DNA of 64,000 nt, from NCBI RefSeq assembly GCF_008929045.1, contig NZ_VFAH01000012.1, forward strand, positions 1 to 64,000, read 5' to 3'. The notes below the pieces were generated by a model that saw only the letters and a list, made by a program, of their open reading frames with translations, did no database searches and had not been told where the DNA came from. The DNA is from Noviherbaspirillum aerium (GTDB lineage Bacteria > Pseudomonadota > Gammaproteobacteria > Burkholderiales > Burkholderiaceae_D). Position 1 is the first letter of the stretch. Each line of letters opens with the position of its first letter. The position numbers and the translations under genes are program-made. Shown piece by piece: positions 1 through 9,392 of this stretch.

Positions 1-127
1 TGCTGACCATCCCATCAACCGCATTGATGACCTGTTGCCTTGGAACGTTGCCGGCAAACTCCCGTCCTTCAACGCAAACGCATAACCCTAACGTCGCCGT
101 CAACCACGGCTCTCAGCCGACGCTTAC
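1..127 (+). mobile_element. Right end of an IS66-family insertion sequence
   Basis: The first 127 bases look like the 3' end of an IS66-family element. The frame at 2-85 encodes the typical C-terminus of the large IS66 transposase. A terminal sequence follows at about 111-127 whose reverse complement begins GTAAGCGTCGG, matching the GTAAG start typical of IS66 inverted repeats. The rest of the element lies left of the window, so intactness cannot be judged. Confidence 0.7.
2..85 (+). CDS. tnpC: IS66 transposase TnpC, C-terminal end (partial)
   Basis: This is the last 27 codons of an IS66-family transposase. The frame reads ADHPINRIDDLLPWNVAG and ends at TAA (83-85). The HPINRI-(D/E)-(D/E)-LLPWN sequence is a hallmark of the C-terminal segment of the IS66 transposase. 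No start is visible because the gene enters from the left edge. Identification rests on this short motif and on the IS66-like terminus directly after it. Confidence 0.7.
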   Translation, partial: ADHPINRIDDLLPWNVAGKLPSFNANA

Positions 128-374
128 GGTCAATCACCTCTGGCAATTTTGTACTTTGTACTATCTATTGGCGCGTGGTGTCCGTCCCAGTAGACAGACT
201 TGATATCGAGGCTAAACCTTGAAGTTCTCCCATAAATATGGGATGCGCAGGTGAAAGGAAACATTATTGCAAGGCTCAGGCTGCGCAGCGACGGGATGCG
301 GAATGGACACCCCTTGCGAGTCCGGCTACAGTTACCGGTCTTCCCTTTGGGACACCAGAATTGCCGAGACTTGT

Positions 375-3300
375 ATGAGCACCGAACAGGCCGCCCTTCC
401 AGAAATTGAACTCCACGTTGTCGATGATTCGTCGAATAGGCTCAACGAGGTCGTTGCGCCATTGTGCCTAGAGATAAAGGCAGATAGCACCATCGGTTAT
501 GCGGCAATTCAAAACAACATCCCGGTTGTACGCAGCCTCACTATTACCAATTCAAGCGGTGTTCCTTATGAGAACATTGACGTTCTCATATCATGCTCGT
601 CCGCCTTCGCCGCACCGGCAAGACTGCGGTTCGAACGGCTTGCGCCGGGGGAAAGTAGGAGGATTGCGCCTTTGGACCTCAAACCTGACCACGCGTATCT
701 CGCGCGGTTGGACGAGTCTGAGCGAGCCACTATCTCAGCGAAGACATCCGTAGATGGAAGCGAAATTGGCGAGACCTCGCACAGCATTGATGTGCTTGCG
801 TACGAGCAATGGGCGGGCACACGTTCGCTGCCAGAATTGCTTGCTGCATTCTGCATGCCTAATTCCAGCGTCGTCGACCAGCTGATTAGCAAAGCTTCGG
901 CGTTACTACGGGGCACGAACGCAGATTTGCAGATAAGCGGATACCAAGCCAAAAATCGTGAAAAGGTCTGGAAGCAGATATCTGCTCTCTATAGCGCCAT
1001 CATCGCCGAGAACCTGCACTACTCGAATCCGCCTGCCTCGTTCGGAAACGACGGCCAGAAGATTCGCACTCCCGAACGCATCTTGGACGGACGGGTAGGC
1101 ACCTGTCTCGACCTAACCATGCTGTTTGCGTCTTGCCTTGAGCAGGCCGGCATCAATCCGGTCGTGCTTGTAAAAGAGGGGCATTCGTGGGTCGGCGCAT
1201 GGTTGGTCGATACATGCTTTCCGACCGCACTGGTGGACGACGTGCAGTCTGTCCGCAAGCGCGTCAAATCGGGTGAGTTTATTGTGTTCGAAACAACAGG
1301 GGTGGCGACTGGCCAGAAGCCGTCCCTGCGGTGGGCGTGCTCGACGGGGGAAGAATATCTCAATGAAGAGACAACTTTCCTGTACGCGGTAGACATTCGC
1401 CGCGCCAGAGAAGTGCAGATTCGCCCTCTACCGTCGCGCTCAACCAAAGGCGACCAACCGGTCCAAATCGCAGACTTGGCGCCTCCAGCAATTGAGGACA
1501 TGCCAACGCTGCCTCCGTTGGACCCTCTGGCAGTGCCAGCTATCGAAGTCACCGTCCCAGATACCCCAGAGGGCCGTCTCGCAAAGTGGAAGAGCAAGCT
1601 GCTCGACCTAACCTTGCGGAATAAGCTACTCAACTTCAAACCGACGAAGACTTCGTTGCGGGTCATTTGTCCGGACCCGAATGCTCTTGAAGATAGCCTT
1701 TCTGAAAGCAAGGAATTCAAGATTCGACCGTTGCCGCAACTGATGAGCGGCTCTGATACACGTGAAGCAGCCGTTTTTACAGAACGAAACGGTGCTACTC
1801 CGCTTGATGCTCTTGCAGCGGATGCTCTTGGCCGTCACGAAATCATCGTTGATGTGACTGAAGAGAGCCTCGAAGGACGACTTGTCGAAATCTTCCGAGC
1901 GGCTGGTACCGGTTTGGAGGAAGGCGGCGCGAACACGCTGTTCATGGCGTTCGGCCTCCTGCAGTGGCAAGAAGACAAGGACGCCGAAGCACAGCATCTG
2001 GCACCTATACTCCTCGTTCCTGTCACGCTGTCCCGGCAAACAGTGCGCAGCGGTTTCCGCCTTACGCGGCATGACGACGACGCCTTGGTCAACCCTACGC
2101 TCGTCCAAAAACTCTGGCAAGACTTCAACCTGAAGCTGCCATCATTTGATGTCTTACCCTCCGACGATAAGGGCATCGATGTCGGCAAAGTGCTCCAGAC
2201 GTTCCGATTGCACGTGGCAGAGCTGAAAGGATGGGAGGTCAAAGACCAAGTCCATCTCGGTATTTTCTCCTTCACAAAGTACTTGATGTGGAAGGACCTC
2301 CAAGACCGGCATCAGCAATTGCAGGCGAACAGCGTTGTTTCCCATCTCATCAACAATCCAGGACAAGCATTCGCTGGAGACGATATCGGTTTCGAGCCAA
2401 GCACTCTTGACCAAACCCATCGACCACAGGACCTGTTTGCGCCGTTGCTATCTGATTCGTCGCAGCTACGCGCTATTTGCGTCGCCAGTGATGGCAAGAA
2501 CCTTGTAGTCGAAGGTCCTCCCGGAACGGGTAAGAGCCAGACAATTACCAATCTTATCTCCCACCTTCTGGCGACAGGAAAAACCGTTCTGTTCGTGTCA
2601 GAGAAAATGGCGGCCTTGGAAGTTGTGCATCGCCGGCTGAATTCTCTTGGGCTTGGAGCCTTCTGCCTGGAGCTTCACTCTTCAAAAGCAAAGAAGGCCG
2701 AAGTGCTCAAGCAGCTAGGAACAGCACTTGACGCGGCGAGCTCGAAGACCGTCAAGGAATGGGAAGTCGAGGCGGAGCGGTTGGGAACGCTTCGCCAGGA
2801 ACTGAATGGTGTAGCAACTGCTCTGCATCGAATCTATCCAAATGACCTAACAGTTTTTGAGGCTATCGGTACTTGCATTCAGTATGGCAGCAAGCGCCCA
2901 GCGCACCTGAGCTGGACGGACGCCAACACTCATAACCGCTCTGAACTTGAAAAATTACGCGAGACTGCGCGCCAGATGGCCGCACTTGCAAGCCAGCTTT
3001 CTGACCTTCGTACTCACCCGTTGTCGGCTATTGGACGGGGTGACTGGACCCCCAGTTGGCAACAGGAACTGTTAGACGCTGCTACGACGTTGGAAAAAGC
3101 TGTTTCTGACCTCCAGGCCGGTGCTAGTGACACGCTCAAGCTCTTCGGGTTAGATGGGTCGCTACTTTCGCTACGCGACTTCGAATCGTTCGACCGCCTT
3201 GCAGATACCCTCATCCGGGCACCAAAAGTGCCAGCGGGAGTTGCAAAGGCGGCTCACGACGAGTCCGCCCGAGCCCGACTAGGGATACTGCGTCAGCATG

Positions 3301-6300
3301 GCGTAGCCCGTAAGGCCGCTTGGGATTCACTGGGTGGAGCGTATCGCGAGGATGTCGTCTCTTTGAACGCCGCAGAGATAAAACTTCAGTGGGCCGAAGC
3401 CCAATCTACCTGGTGGCCGAAGAAATGGTTCGCAAAACGGTCTGTTACTTCCAGATTGCGATTATTCCGTAATGACCAGAATCGACCAGGGGAAGGCGAT
3501 GTTGCGTCGTTACTGGATGCACTTACAAAGGTAAATGCAGAAGACAAAATACTGGACTCCATGGCAGGCGAGGCATCCACTCTATTGCAGGAACAATATT
3601 TGTCGTCCAAGACTGACTGGGAGGTCGTGGCCGAAAGTGCAAAGTGGGCCGAAGAATTTGCAGATGCGGTCGCCCGCATGGCAGGAAGCGACCCGGAAGC
3701 GGCGCGAAGCTTGCGGGAAAAGCTACAGCCTTTCGTTACAGAGAACCGTTCAATGCTCAAGGGAGACGGGGCCGTCGGTGCCCACCTTGTCAGGTACCTA
3801 GATAATTATCGGGATTTGTTGTCAAAAATGCAGCTTATCGTAGAGCTGGGCAGCTGCGAGCCCGGGCTTGGCCTAGACCCTGTCGCACCGGCAGTTCCTT
3901 CTCGTCTCCTAGGCATCCTTCAAGGATGGGGTCGAGCACAGCGACAGTTGCAACCTTGGTGCCTGTGGCAGAGCTCCCGTTCCAAAGCAATTGCTCAAGG
4001 ACTACAGGGACTGGTCGCTGCACTTGAGGGCGATGAGGTTTCGTTGGCCGAGGTGCCTGAATATTTTGAATACAGCTACCGGAGCTGGTGGGTCAAGAAA
4101 GCAATCGACCGCGAACCCGTTTTGTGCACGTTCTCGAGCGCCGACCATGAGAGGAAGATTTCAGAGTTTCAGGCAGCAGATGCACGCTTCCAAAAACTGA
4201 CGCAGCAGTATGTCGCAGCCAAGTTGGCTGGACACATCCCCTCGATGGGCCTACTTGTGCCTGGGGTAGAGTCGGAAATGGGAAAACTACGTCGCGAACT
4301 TCAGAAGCAACGCAAGCACATGCCAATCCGTCAGCTTGTGCAGAACCTGCCGACTTTGCTGCCAAAGCTAAAGCCATGTCTTCTGATGTCCCCGCTCTCC
4401 GTCGCCCAGTACCTCGACGCGGCTCATGCGCAGTTCGACGTCGTTGTATTCGATGAAGCATCCCAAATTCCGGTCTGGGATGCGGTAGGAGCCATCGCCC
4501 GCGGAAAACAGCTGATTTGCGTTGGTGACCCGAAGCAGCTGCCACCGACGAACTTCTTCAATCGCGTGGATGATTCAGGCGAGGGAGTTGGGGCAGATGA
4601 CATTCAGGACTTGGAAAGCATTTTGGACGAGTGTTTGAGTATAGGCATGCCAAAGCTTGGGCTGAACTGGCACTACCGGAGCAAACATGAGAGCCTCATC
4701 ACCTTCAGCAACGTAACGTACTACGACAACAGACTGGTCACGTTCCCATCGCCCGTTACCGAAGACCGGGGCGTTCATTTCGAGCATGTAAAAGGGGTGT
4801 ATGACCGCGGCGGCTCACGAACGAACAGGGCTGAGGCCGATGCCATAGTAAAAGCTATCGAGAAGCATTACCTTGACCCGGCAAAGCGCCACCAGACCCT
4901 CGGCGTCGTCACGTTCAACCAAGCGCAGCAAAGTCTCATCGAAAAGCTGCTCGATGAGCGTAGGCGAGCATCCGCTCAATTGGACCAGGCAATTGCACAG
5001 GGAGGTGCCGAGCCGCTGTTCATTAAGAACCTCGAAAACGTCCAAGGTGATGAGCGGGATATTATCTATTTCTCAATCACATACGGCCCTGATGCCTCTG
5101 GCAAGGTTAGCCTCAACTTCGGACCGCTGAACCTCGAGGGCGGCCACCGCCGCCTGAACGTCGCGGTCTCGCGTGCACGTCAAGGCGTCGTCATCTTCAG
5201 TACCTTGCTACCGGAGCACATCGACCTGTCCAAAGTTCGTGCGGCTGGCGTGCGGGACTTGAAAAACTACCTCGAATTCGCAATTCGCGGCCCAAGAGCT
5301 CTTGTGGAGCAACGCATACCAACTGGGCTTGAGCCTGATAGTCCATTCGAGCGTGAAGTAATTTCTGCACTTCGTGAAAAGGGATGGGAAGTGCATCCGC
5401 AAGTCGGGGTATCCGGCTACCGGATTGATATTGGCGTCGTTGACCCTCGCGCGCCTGGCCGATACATCCTGGGCGTTGAATGCGACGGTCGAACCTATCA
5501 CTCAGGTGCGACGGCTCGCGACCGCGATAGGCTGCGGCAGAATGTATTGGAAGGACTGGGCTGGAAGCTACATCGTACATGGTCCACAGACTGGTGGCTG
5601 AATCCCGAAGAGCCGATGCGCAAGCTCATTGCGAGGTTGGAGCAATTGGTTGCAGAGGAGCCCGAACTAGCCGACGCGGCTAATGAAGCCTCCATGCAAG
5701 TGCAGCCTGACAGCACGGACGGCGTAACGACAGACATCCAAGATGGTAATGCTGAGCACGTGGTCGAGGCTCAGACAGAAGAGAAGAGCGCTCTGCAGAA
5801 ATACCAACCCCTTTTGCTTGAAAAGAGCAACTCTGACTTGTTCTATGAACTCGATTCAAACAGCAAGCTTAAAAAGCAACTGCTGGACATCATCAATCAG
5901 GAAGGACCAATTGCGGAACCAGTGCTGTTCCGTCGAGTATCCCGAGCATGGGACTTGGCCCGTATTGGCCGCCGCATAGAAGAGCGCCTGAAGTTGCTGG
6001 CGCCAACTCATCTTGGGCGAACGACTGATGGCGCAACGTTCTACTGGCCGGAAGGGATGGAGGCAGAGTATTGGAACGGATTTAGAGTGCCGGGAGACGA
6101 TGGTGACTCTAAGCGTGCCCTGGACGAAATATGCGTGGAAGAGCTAGGCAACATTGCCATATTTGTTCTATCCCAGTATGGCAACATGCCTAAGGAAGAC
6201 TTGTACCGCGCGGTTTGTAAGTTGCTCGGGATTTCAAGAGTAACAGGGGAGGCGGAAGCGCGGCTTCAGAAAATGTTTGCAAACGGACAGGCAATACAGC

Positions 6301-6344
6301 GAGTAACCATTGACAACGGAACTGCATCGCTACGTCGCGCATAA
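375..6344 (+). CDS. DUF4011 / SF1 helicase / Vsr-like nuclease / DUF3320 protein, candidate antiphage factor
   Basis: This protein of about 1989 residues is a large single-gene helicase-nuclease. An Ig-like stretch comes first, then a transglutaminase-like segment (GTCLDLT, Cys 244; EGHSW, His 270; possible Asp 279), then DUF4011 from about residue 395. The SF1 helicase core has Walker A GPPGTGKS (714-721), Walker B FDEAS (Asp 1360), a GDPKQLPP motif and VAVSRARQ near the end. A PD-(D/E)xK nuclease of Vsr/MTES_1575 type follows (Asp 1685 in RIDIGV; Glu 1702 in VECDG), then a DUF3320-like C-terminus. Proteins with this architecture recur in defence islands; the role here is inferred. A TTG start at 267 has a better ribosome site (AAAGGAA at 254-260) but adds 36 Cys-rich, unfamily-like residues, so the ATG at 375 is preferred. 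GC content is lower than in the core genes. Confidence 0.85.
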   Translation: MSTEQAALPEIELHVVDDSSNRLNEVVAPLCLEIKADSTIGYAAIQNNIPVVRSLTITNSSGVPYENIDVLISCSSAFAAPARLRFERLAPGESRRIAPLDLKPDHAYLARLDESERATISAKTSVDGSEIGETSHSIDVLAYEQWAGTRSLPELLAAFCMPNSSVVDQLISKASALLRGTNADLQISGYQAKNREKVWKQISALYSAIIAENLHYSNPPASFGNDGQKIRTPERILDGRVGTCLDLTMLFASCLEQAGINPVVLVKEGHSWVGAWLVDTCFPTALVDDVQSVRKRVKSGEFIVFETTGVATGQKPSLRWACSTGEEYLNEETTFLYAVDIRRAREVQIRPLPSRSTKGDQPVQIADLAPPAIEDMPTLPPLDPLAVPAIEVTVPDTPEGRLAKWKSKLLDLTLRNKLLNFKPTKTSLRVICPDPNALEDSLSESKEFKIRPLPQLMSGSDTREAAVFTERNGATPLDALAADALGRHEIIVDVTEESLEGRLVEIFRAAGTGLEEGGANTLFMAFGLLQWQEDKDAEAQHLAPILLVPVTLSRQTVRSGFRLTRHDDDALVNPTLVQKLWQDFNLKLPSFDVLPSDDKGIDVGKVLQTFRLHVAELKGWEVKDQVHLGIFSFTKYLMWKDLQDRHQQLQANSVVSHLINNPGQAFAGDDIGFEPSTLDQTHRPQDLFAPLLSDSSQLRAICVASDGKNLVVEGPPGTGKSQTITNLISHLLATGKTVLFVSEKMAALEVVHRRLNSLGLGAFCLELHSSKAKKAEVLKQLGTALDAASSKTVKEWEVEAERLGTLRQELNGVATALHRIYPNDLTVFEAIGTCIQYGSKRPAHLSWTDANTHNRSELEKLRETARQMAALASQLSDLRTHPLSAIGRGDWTPSWQQELLDAATTLEKAVSDLQAGASDTLKLFGLDGSLLSLRDFESFDRLADTLIRAPKVPAGVAKAAHDESARARLGILRQHGVARKAAWDSLGGAYREDVVSLNAAEIKLQWAEAQSTWWPKKWFAKRSVTSRLRLFRNDQNRPGEGDVASLLDALTKVNAEDKILDSMAGEASTLLQEQYLSSKTDWEVVAESAKWAEEFADAVARMAGSDPEAARSLREKLQPFVTENRSMLKGDGAVGAHLVRYLDNYRDLLSKMQLIVELGSCEPGLGLDPVAPAVPSRLLGILQGWGRAQRQLQPWCLWQSSRSKAIAQGLQGLVAALEGDEVSLAEVPEYFEYSYRSWWVKKAIDREPVLCTFSSADHERKISEFQAADARFQKLTQQYVAAKLAGHIPSMGLLVPGVESEMGKLRRELQKQRKHMPIRQLVQNLPTLLPKLKPCLLMSPLSVAQYLDAAHAQFDVVVFDEASQIPVWDAVGAIARGKQLICVGDPKQLPPTNFFNRVDDSGEGVGADDIQDLESILDECLSIGMPKLGLNWHYRSKHESLITFSNVTYYDNRLVTFPSPVTEDRGVHFEHVKGVYDRGGSRTNRAEADAIVKAIEKHYLDPAKRHQTLGVVTFNQAQQSLIEKLLDERRRASAQLDQAIAQGGAEPLFIKNLENVQGDERDIIYFSITYGPDASGKVSLNFGPLNLEGGHRRLNVAVSRARQGVVIFSTLLPEHIDLSKVRAAGVRDLKNYLEFAIRGPRALVEQRIPTGLEPDSPFEREVISALREKGWEVHPQVGVSGYRIDIGVVDPRAPGRYILGVECDGRTYHSGATARDRDRLRQNVLEGLGWKLHRTWSTDWWLNPEEPMRKLIARLEQLVAEEPELADAANEASMQVQPDSTDGVTTDIQDGNAEHVVEAQTEEKSALQKYQPLLLEKSNSDLFYELDSNSKLKKQLLDIINQEGPIAEPVLFRRVSRAWDLARIGRRIEERLKLLAPTHLGRTTDGATFYWPEGMEAEYWNGFRVPGDDGDSKRALDEICVEELGNIAIFVLSQYGNMPKEDLYRAVCKLLGISRVTGEAEARLQKMFANGQAIQRVTIDNGTASLRRA

Positions 6345-6430
6345 ACTTGGCAGCGTTAATGGTTGCACTTAACGGATTGAACACGAGTCGGCAGAGATAC
6401 GTTCTCTGTGGCAGCGGCAGGTATCCGTGA

Positions 6431-6907
6431 GCTCCTAGCAAGGTGTATCTGGCCCTCGGTACTACCATCAAGGTGGCTGGTAGCCAAGCGGCATTCCGTG
6501 CGGTGGACTTTGATGCCAATCTGGCTGTGACCCGGGCTGCTCTGGGTACTGCTGCGCGGCGCGTTGCTTTGCTGAGTGCGATGGGTCGATAGGTGCGAAA
6601 GCGCACTCGAGCATTTTATACAATTGCGTCAAGAGCGAACTTGAGGAAGCTTCGAAGGTAATAAGGTTTGACACCATAGTAATCCCGGCACTCGCTCTTG
6701 GCTGGTAACAGGGAGGCCCTTGGTCAACGACCACGCGCAGGAAAGAAGTTGGGCATGGTTGCTGGCTCAGCATTGCTTAGGCCGCTTATCCCAGCAAACC
6801 ACCGTCCGATTAGAGCAGCCGACGTTGCTCGCGCAGTTCTCAAGCGGGTGCCACCGGCCCAAGGCGTCGAAATCTTGCTTTCGGGCGCAATGCAGAGCAG
6901 AAAATGA
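6431..6907 (+). pseudogene. Frameshifted remnant of an NAD(P)H-binding (atypical SDR) oxidoreductase
   Basis: Three consecutive stretches in shifting frames resemble the C-terminal two thirds of one NAD(P)H-binding family protein. At 6431-6592 the frame reads LALGTTIKVAGSQAAFRAV and ends in LLSAMGR-stop. At about 6607-6708 it reads YNCVKSELEEASKVIRFDT. At 6698-6907 it reads REALGQRPRAGKKL and LLRPLIPANHRPIRAADVA, ending LLSGAMQSRK. The order matches the family, but two frameshifts and the loss of the nucleotide-binding N-terminus make it non-functional. It lies between the helicase gene and the recombinase operon, so it may be what is left of a disrupted core gene. Confidence 0.65.
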
Positions 6908-7099
6908 CTTCTGTACTGAAGCGCACTGTAAGGCGCCTTTCGCACTTGTGAAGTCTGGCGTCTGACGCTGAATAACAGCAGTTACCAGGTGCTGCTGTCG
7001 AGTGTTCTTCCCTTCCAGTCAGTATCCTGCAATTTATGTTCTAGAAATTTATTAACTGCGGATTCTTATCATAGCGTACCGTCAATTTTCTTCTACTCT

Positions 7100-8530
7100 T
7101 CAAGAGCGTAAGTACCTTTTCGCTGCTGCCATTGCGGCATCAACATCTTGAGAGAGCCTATGACCGGCCTCAGCGCTGGAGTACCCCCGCGAAATATCAG
7201 CCAAATATCTATCGTTAGCTGCTTTCAGAGCATCTAAACACGTCTGCGCCTGTACACGGTTCATTGTCTTTTTGAGTTCGGCGACTTCTTCAAAAGCAAG
7301 ATTAATATAAACATTCAATGATTCTTCAGATATATGACCTGTAATCTCCATCACTTTCTTTTTGAAAGCCTCAGCACTGAGCAACATCTTACGAAAATCA
7401 TCTTTCTGTTCGAGCTCGTGAGCAAGGATTAGTCGAACGAATGACTTGGTAATGAACCTATGCCGCATCATATGGGGGCAACACTGTACAGAAATTTTTG
7501 CCGTTTTTGCAAGGACGCTAAATTCCTGTGTAATAGTATTTGGGACTAAACCTTTCCCGTTTTTGCAATTTATGATGAATAGACCATGTTCTTTATCATC
7601 TTTGATACCTAATGTTTCTAAATAGCGCTTTCGGGCCTTTCCATATGACTCAAGAAAATTAAGTGTAATTTCATCTATCGGAACTTCACGTTGTTTGTAG
7701 GTACTATTTCTGCTCTTAACAGTACGAAACCTCAGTTGCGGAATATAATCCTCTACACCATTCGTAAGCGCTTTTCTCCTCTCTTCTAACACTCTACGAA
7801 CGTCGCTTGTTCTTAAGAGAATCAACTCCATACGTCGCAAGCCGAGGCTCTCAAAGAGTTCAAGCATTGCAAGCCGCCGTAGACGTAAAAAGTCACTTTT
7901 ACCTAATTGGTCGGTAGCTCCCCTCAATAACGTAAGCTGTTCGTCTGTCGTAGGAAGGCGTATTTTGTCAGGTTCAGCGAGAGGAAAAGAAGGGTGAGTC
8001 CATTTTGTCCCGATTATGATGTTACCTCTCGGACTTCTCCTCTTATATTCAGTTTTGTAGCCCTTTATCCTAAGATTACGCCCTACAAAGAAGGGGTCAT
8101 CGTAGTACTGTTCACCTACAAAATTCAAAAACTCCAACCAGACCACACCGATTTTCTCAACCTGCGTCGCATTTCTCGCATTAACTAATTCACCTTTTCG
8201 GTAAGTCTTTTCAGCTTTGAGACCACTAACCGCTAAGGCGAAATCCGCATCGATAAGCTGGATAAATCCCTTATTGTTATTCGCGCAATAACGTATCAAT
8301 GGAGTAAGGTAAGCTGCATAAGTCGCAAGTGTACCGCCTCTCCCTTTGATTGAATAACCTTGGGCGTAAAGCCATTCTAAAAATAAATTAACTTCTATAC
8401 ACCAACTACCATTTGGCCACATGACAAACGTAAGTGACTCATTAGCCGCGTCGCAAGGCTGGCCTGTCTCCATGGTGCGGAGATATGAAACGAATTGCGA
8501 GCCGGAAAGGGAGTAGAGTTGCCTATTCAT
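7100..8530 (-). CDS. Tyrosine recombinase (site-specific integrase), fourth gene of recombinase operon
   Basis: This 476-residue protein has the full set of tyrosine-recombinase catalytic motifs: the first Arg in SLGLRRMELILL, the HxxR box in HMMRHRF, a TGH box in EITGHISEES and the nucleophile Tyr in NVYINLAF. A SAM-like N-terminal half is expected but not obvious. The ATG at 8530 overlaps the stop of the upstream gene by 8 bases, implying translational coupling; an in-frame TTG at 8536 is less likely. Its DNA is much more AT-rich than the surrounding chromosome. It is the most canonical of the three recombinase-like proteins and the likeliest to be catalytically competent. Confidence 0.85.
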   Translation of the reverse strand: MNRQLYSLSGSQFVSYLRTMETGQPCDAANESLTFVMWPNGSWCIEVNLFLEWLYAQGYSIKGRGGTLATYAAYLTPLIRYCANNNKGFIQLIDADFALAVSGLKAEKTYRKGELVNARNATQVEKIGVVWLEFLNFVGEQYYDDPFFVGRNLRIKGYKTEYKRRSPRGNIIIGTKWTHPSFPLAEPDKIRLPTTDEQLTLLRGATDQLGKSDFLRLRRLAMLELFESLGLRRMELILLRTSDVRRVLEERRKALTNGVEDYIPQLRFRTVKSRNSTYKQREVPIDEITLNFLESYGKARKRYLETLGIKDDKEHGLFIINCKNGKGLVPNTITQEFSVLAKTAKISVQCCPHMMRHRFITKSFVRLILAHELEQKDDFRKMLLSAEAFKKKVMEITGHISEESLNVYINLAFEEVAELKKTMNRVQAQTCLDALKAANDRYLADISRGYSSAEAGHRLSQDVDAAMAAAKRYLRS

Positions 8531-9392
8531 TTTCAATTATTTTTATGCGTGACTTCACTCTAGCCATAGCGACGATAGCACGCAACTCTACTTCTTCAGC
8601 AGCACAGCGTGCAACGATTGACGGTATTTTTGACTCTTTTGCGTATGACCTTGCATTTTTCATAGCTTTGAAAAGCGCCCTGGTGACATTCCAGAGGTCA
8701 CCCAAAAGCAAGTCATTCTCATCTTTCAATTCACTGACGCGTAGAGCGAGAGAGGAACGTGTTACTTTCCTTGGGCGATGACTCAATTCGTGTTTTTGAA
8801 AAGCTTCAATACAAAGCTTTCGCATATCATCGAGCCACTGAAAACCTCCTGAAAATAATAGACCTGCATAGTCTTTAACAGTGTTCAATGATGATGCATT
8901 TATTCCATCCTCCGGGCGCTGCATTGCAACCATCCTATGTTGAGATTTAAGCGCTTCTTTGAGTGCGACATCGGCTATAAATAGCTTAGGGTCAAGTAGT
9001 ACACCTTGAAAAAGTCTGTAGGTATGGTAGACAGAGTACAATTGTTTCAAAACATTACGAGCCAAAGTGGGAGATACTCCTCGTTTGGTCTCTATAATTT
9101 TACTACTAGCAGATTTTGGTTTACGAACCTTTTGAAGGGCGTTATTCGCTTGGTTAAAGACATGATTCAGTTCGATGAATGTTTCCGTTAAGTAGAATTC
9201 TTCCTTTTCAAACGTTTGTACATTGTGAACGTGCTTGGAACTGAGGGACGTCTGGGCTTCCACGCGGCTTATTTCATCAAAGACAGTAATCAATTGCGTA
9301 TCGTCGACGTACGCTTGAGGTCTATCTACAATATCAAGGAGAATGCACAGCAGCTTCGTAATTGCATGGTTTAATTTAGTCTTAGATGTCAT
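8523..9392 (-). CDS. Small accessory protein of recombinase operon, unknown fold
   Basis: This 289-residue protein has no motif I recognise. It appears mostly helical and is rich in Lys, Arg and Ser, with no signal peptide or membrane segment. Its ATG overlaps the last codons of the 720-type recombinase gene by 11 bases, and its stop overlaps the start of the next integrase gene, so all are probably made in fixed ratio. By analogy with Tn554 (two recombinases plus small TnpC) and other multi-recombinase elements, it may be a DNA-binding or assembly cofactor. That is inference from position only. Confidence 0.75.
   Translation of the reverse strand: MTSKTKLNHAITKLLCILLDIVDRPQAYVDDTQLITVFDEISRVEAQTSLSSKHVHNVQTFEKEEFYLTETFIELNHVFNQANNALQKVRKPKSASSKIIETKRGVSPTLARNVLKQLYSVYHTYRLFQGVLLDPKLFIADVALKEALKSQHRMVAMQRPEDGINASSLNTVKDYAGLLFSGGFQWLDDMRKLCIEAFQKHELSHRPRKVTRSSLALRVSELKDENDLLLGDLWNVTRALFKAMKNARSYAKESKIPSIVARCAAEEVELRAIVAMARVKSRIKIIENE

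Noticed and set aside
40-222. 60-codon frame at the left edge
   Set aside because: It crosses the IS66 terminus and is out of frame with the transposase end, so it is chance.
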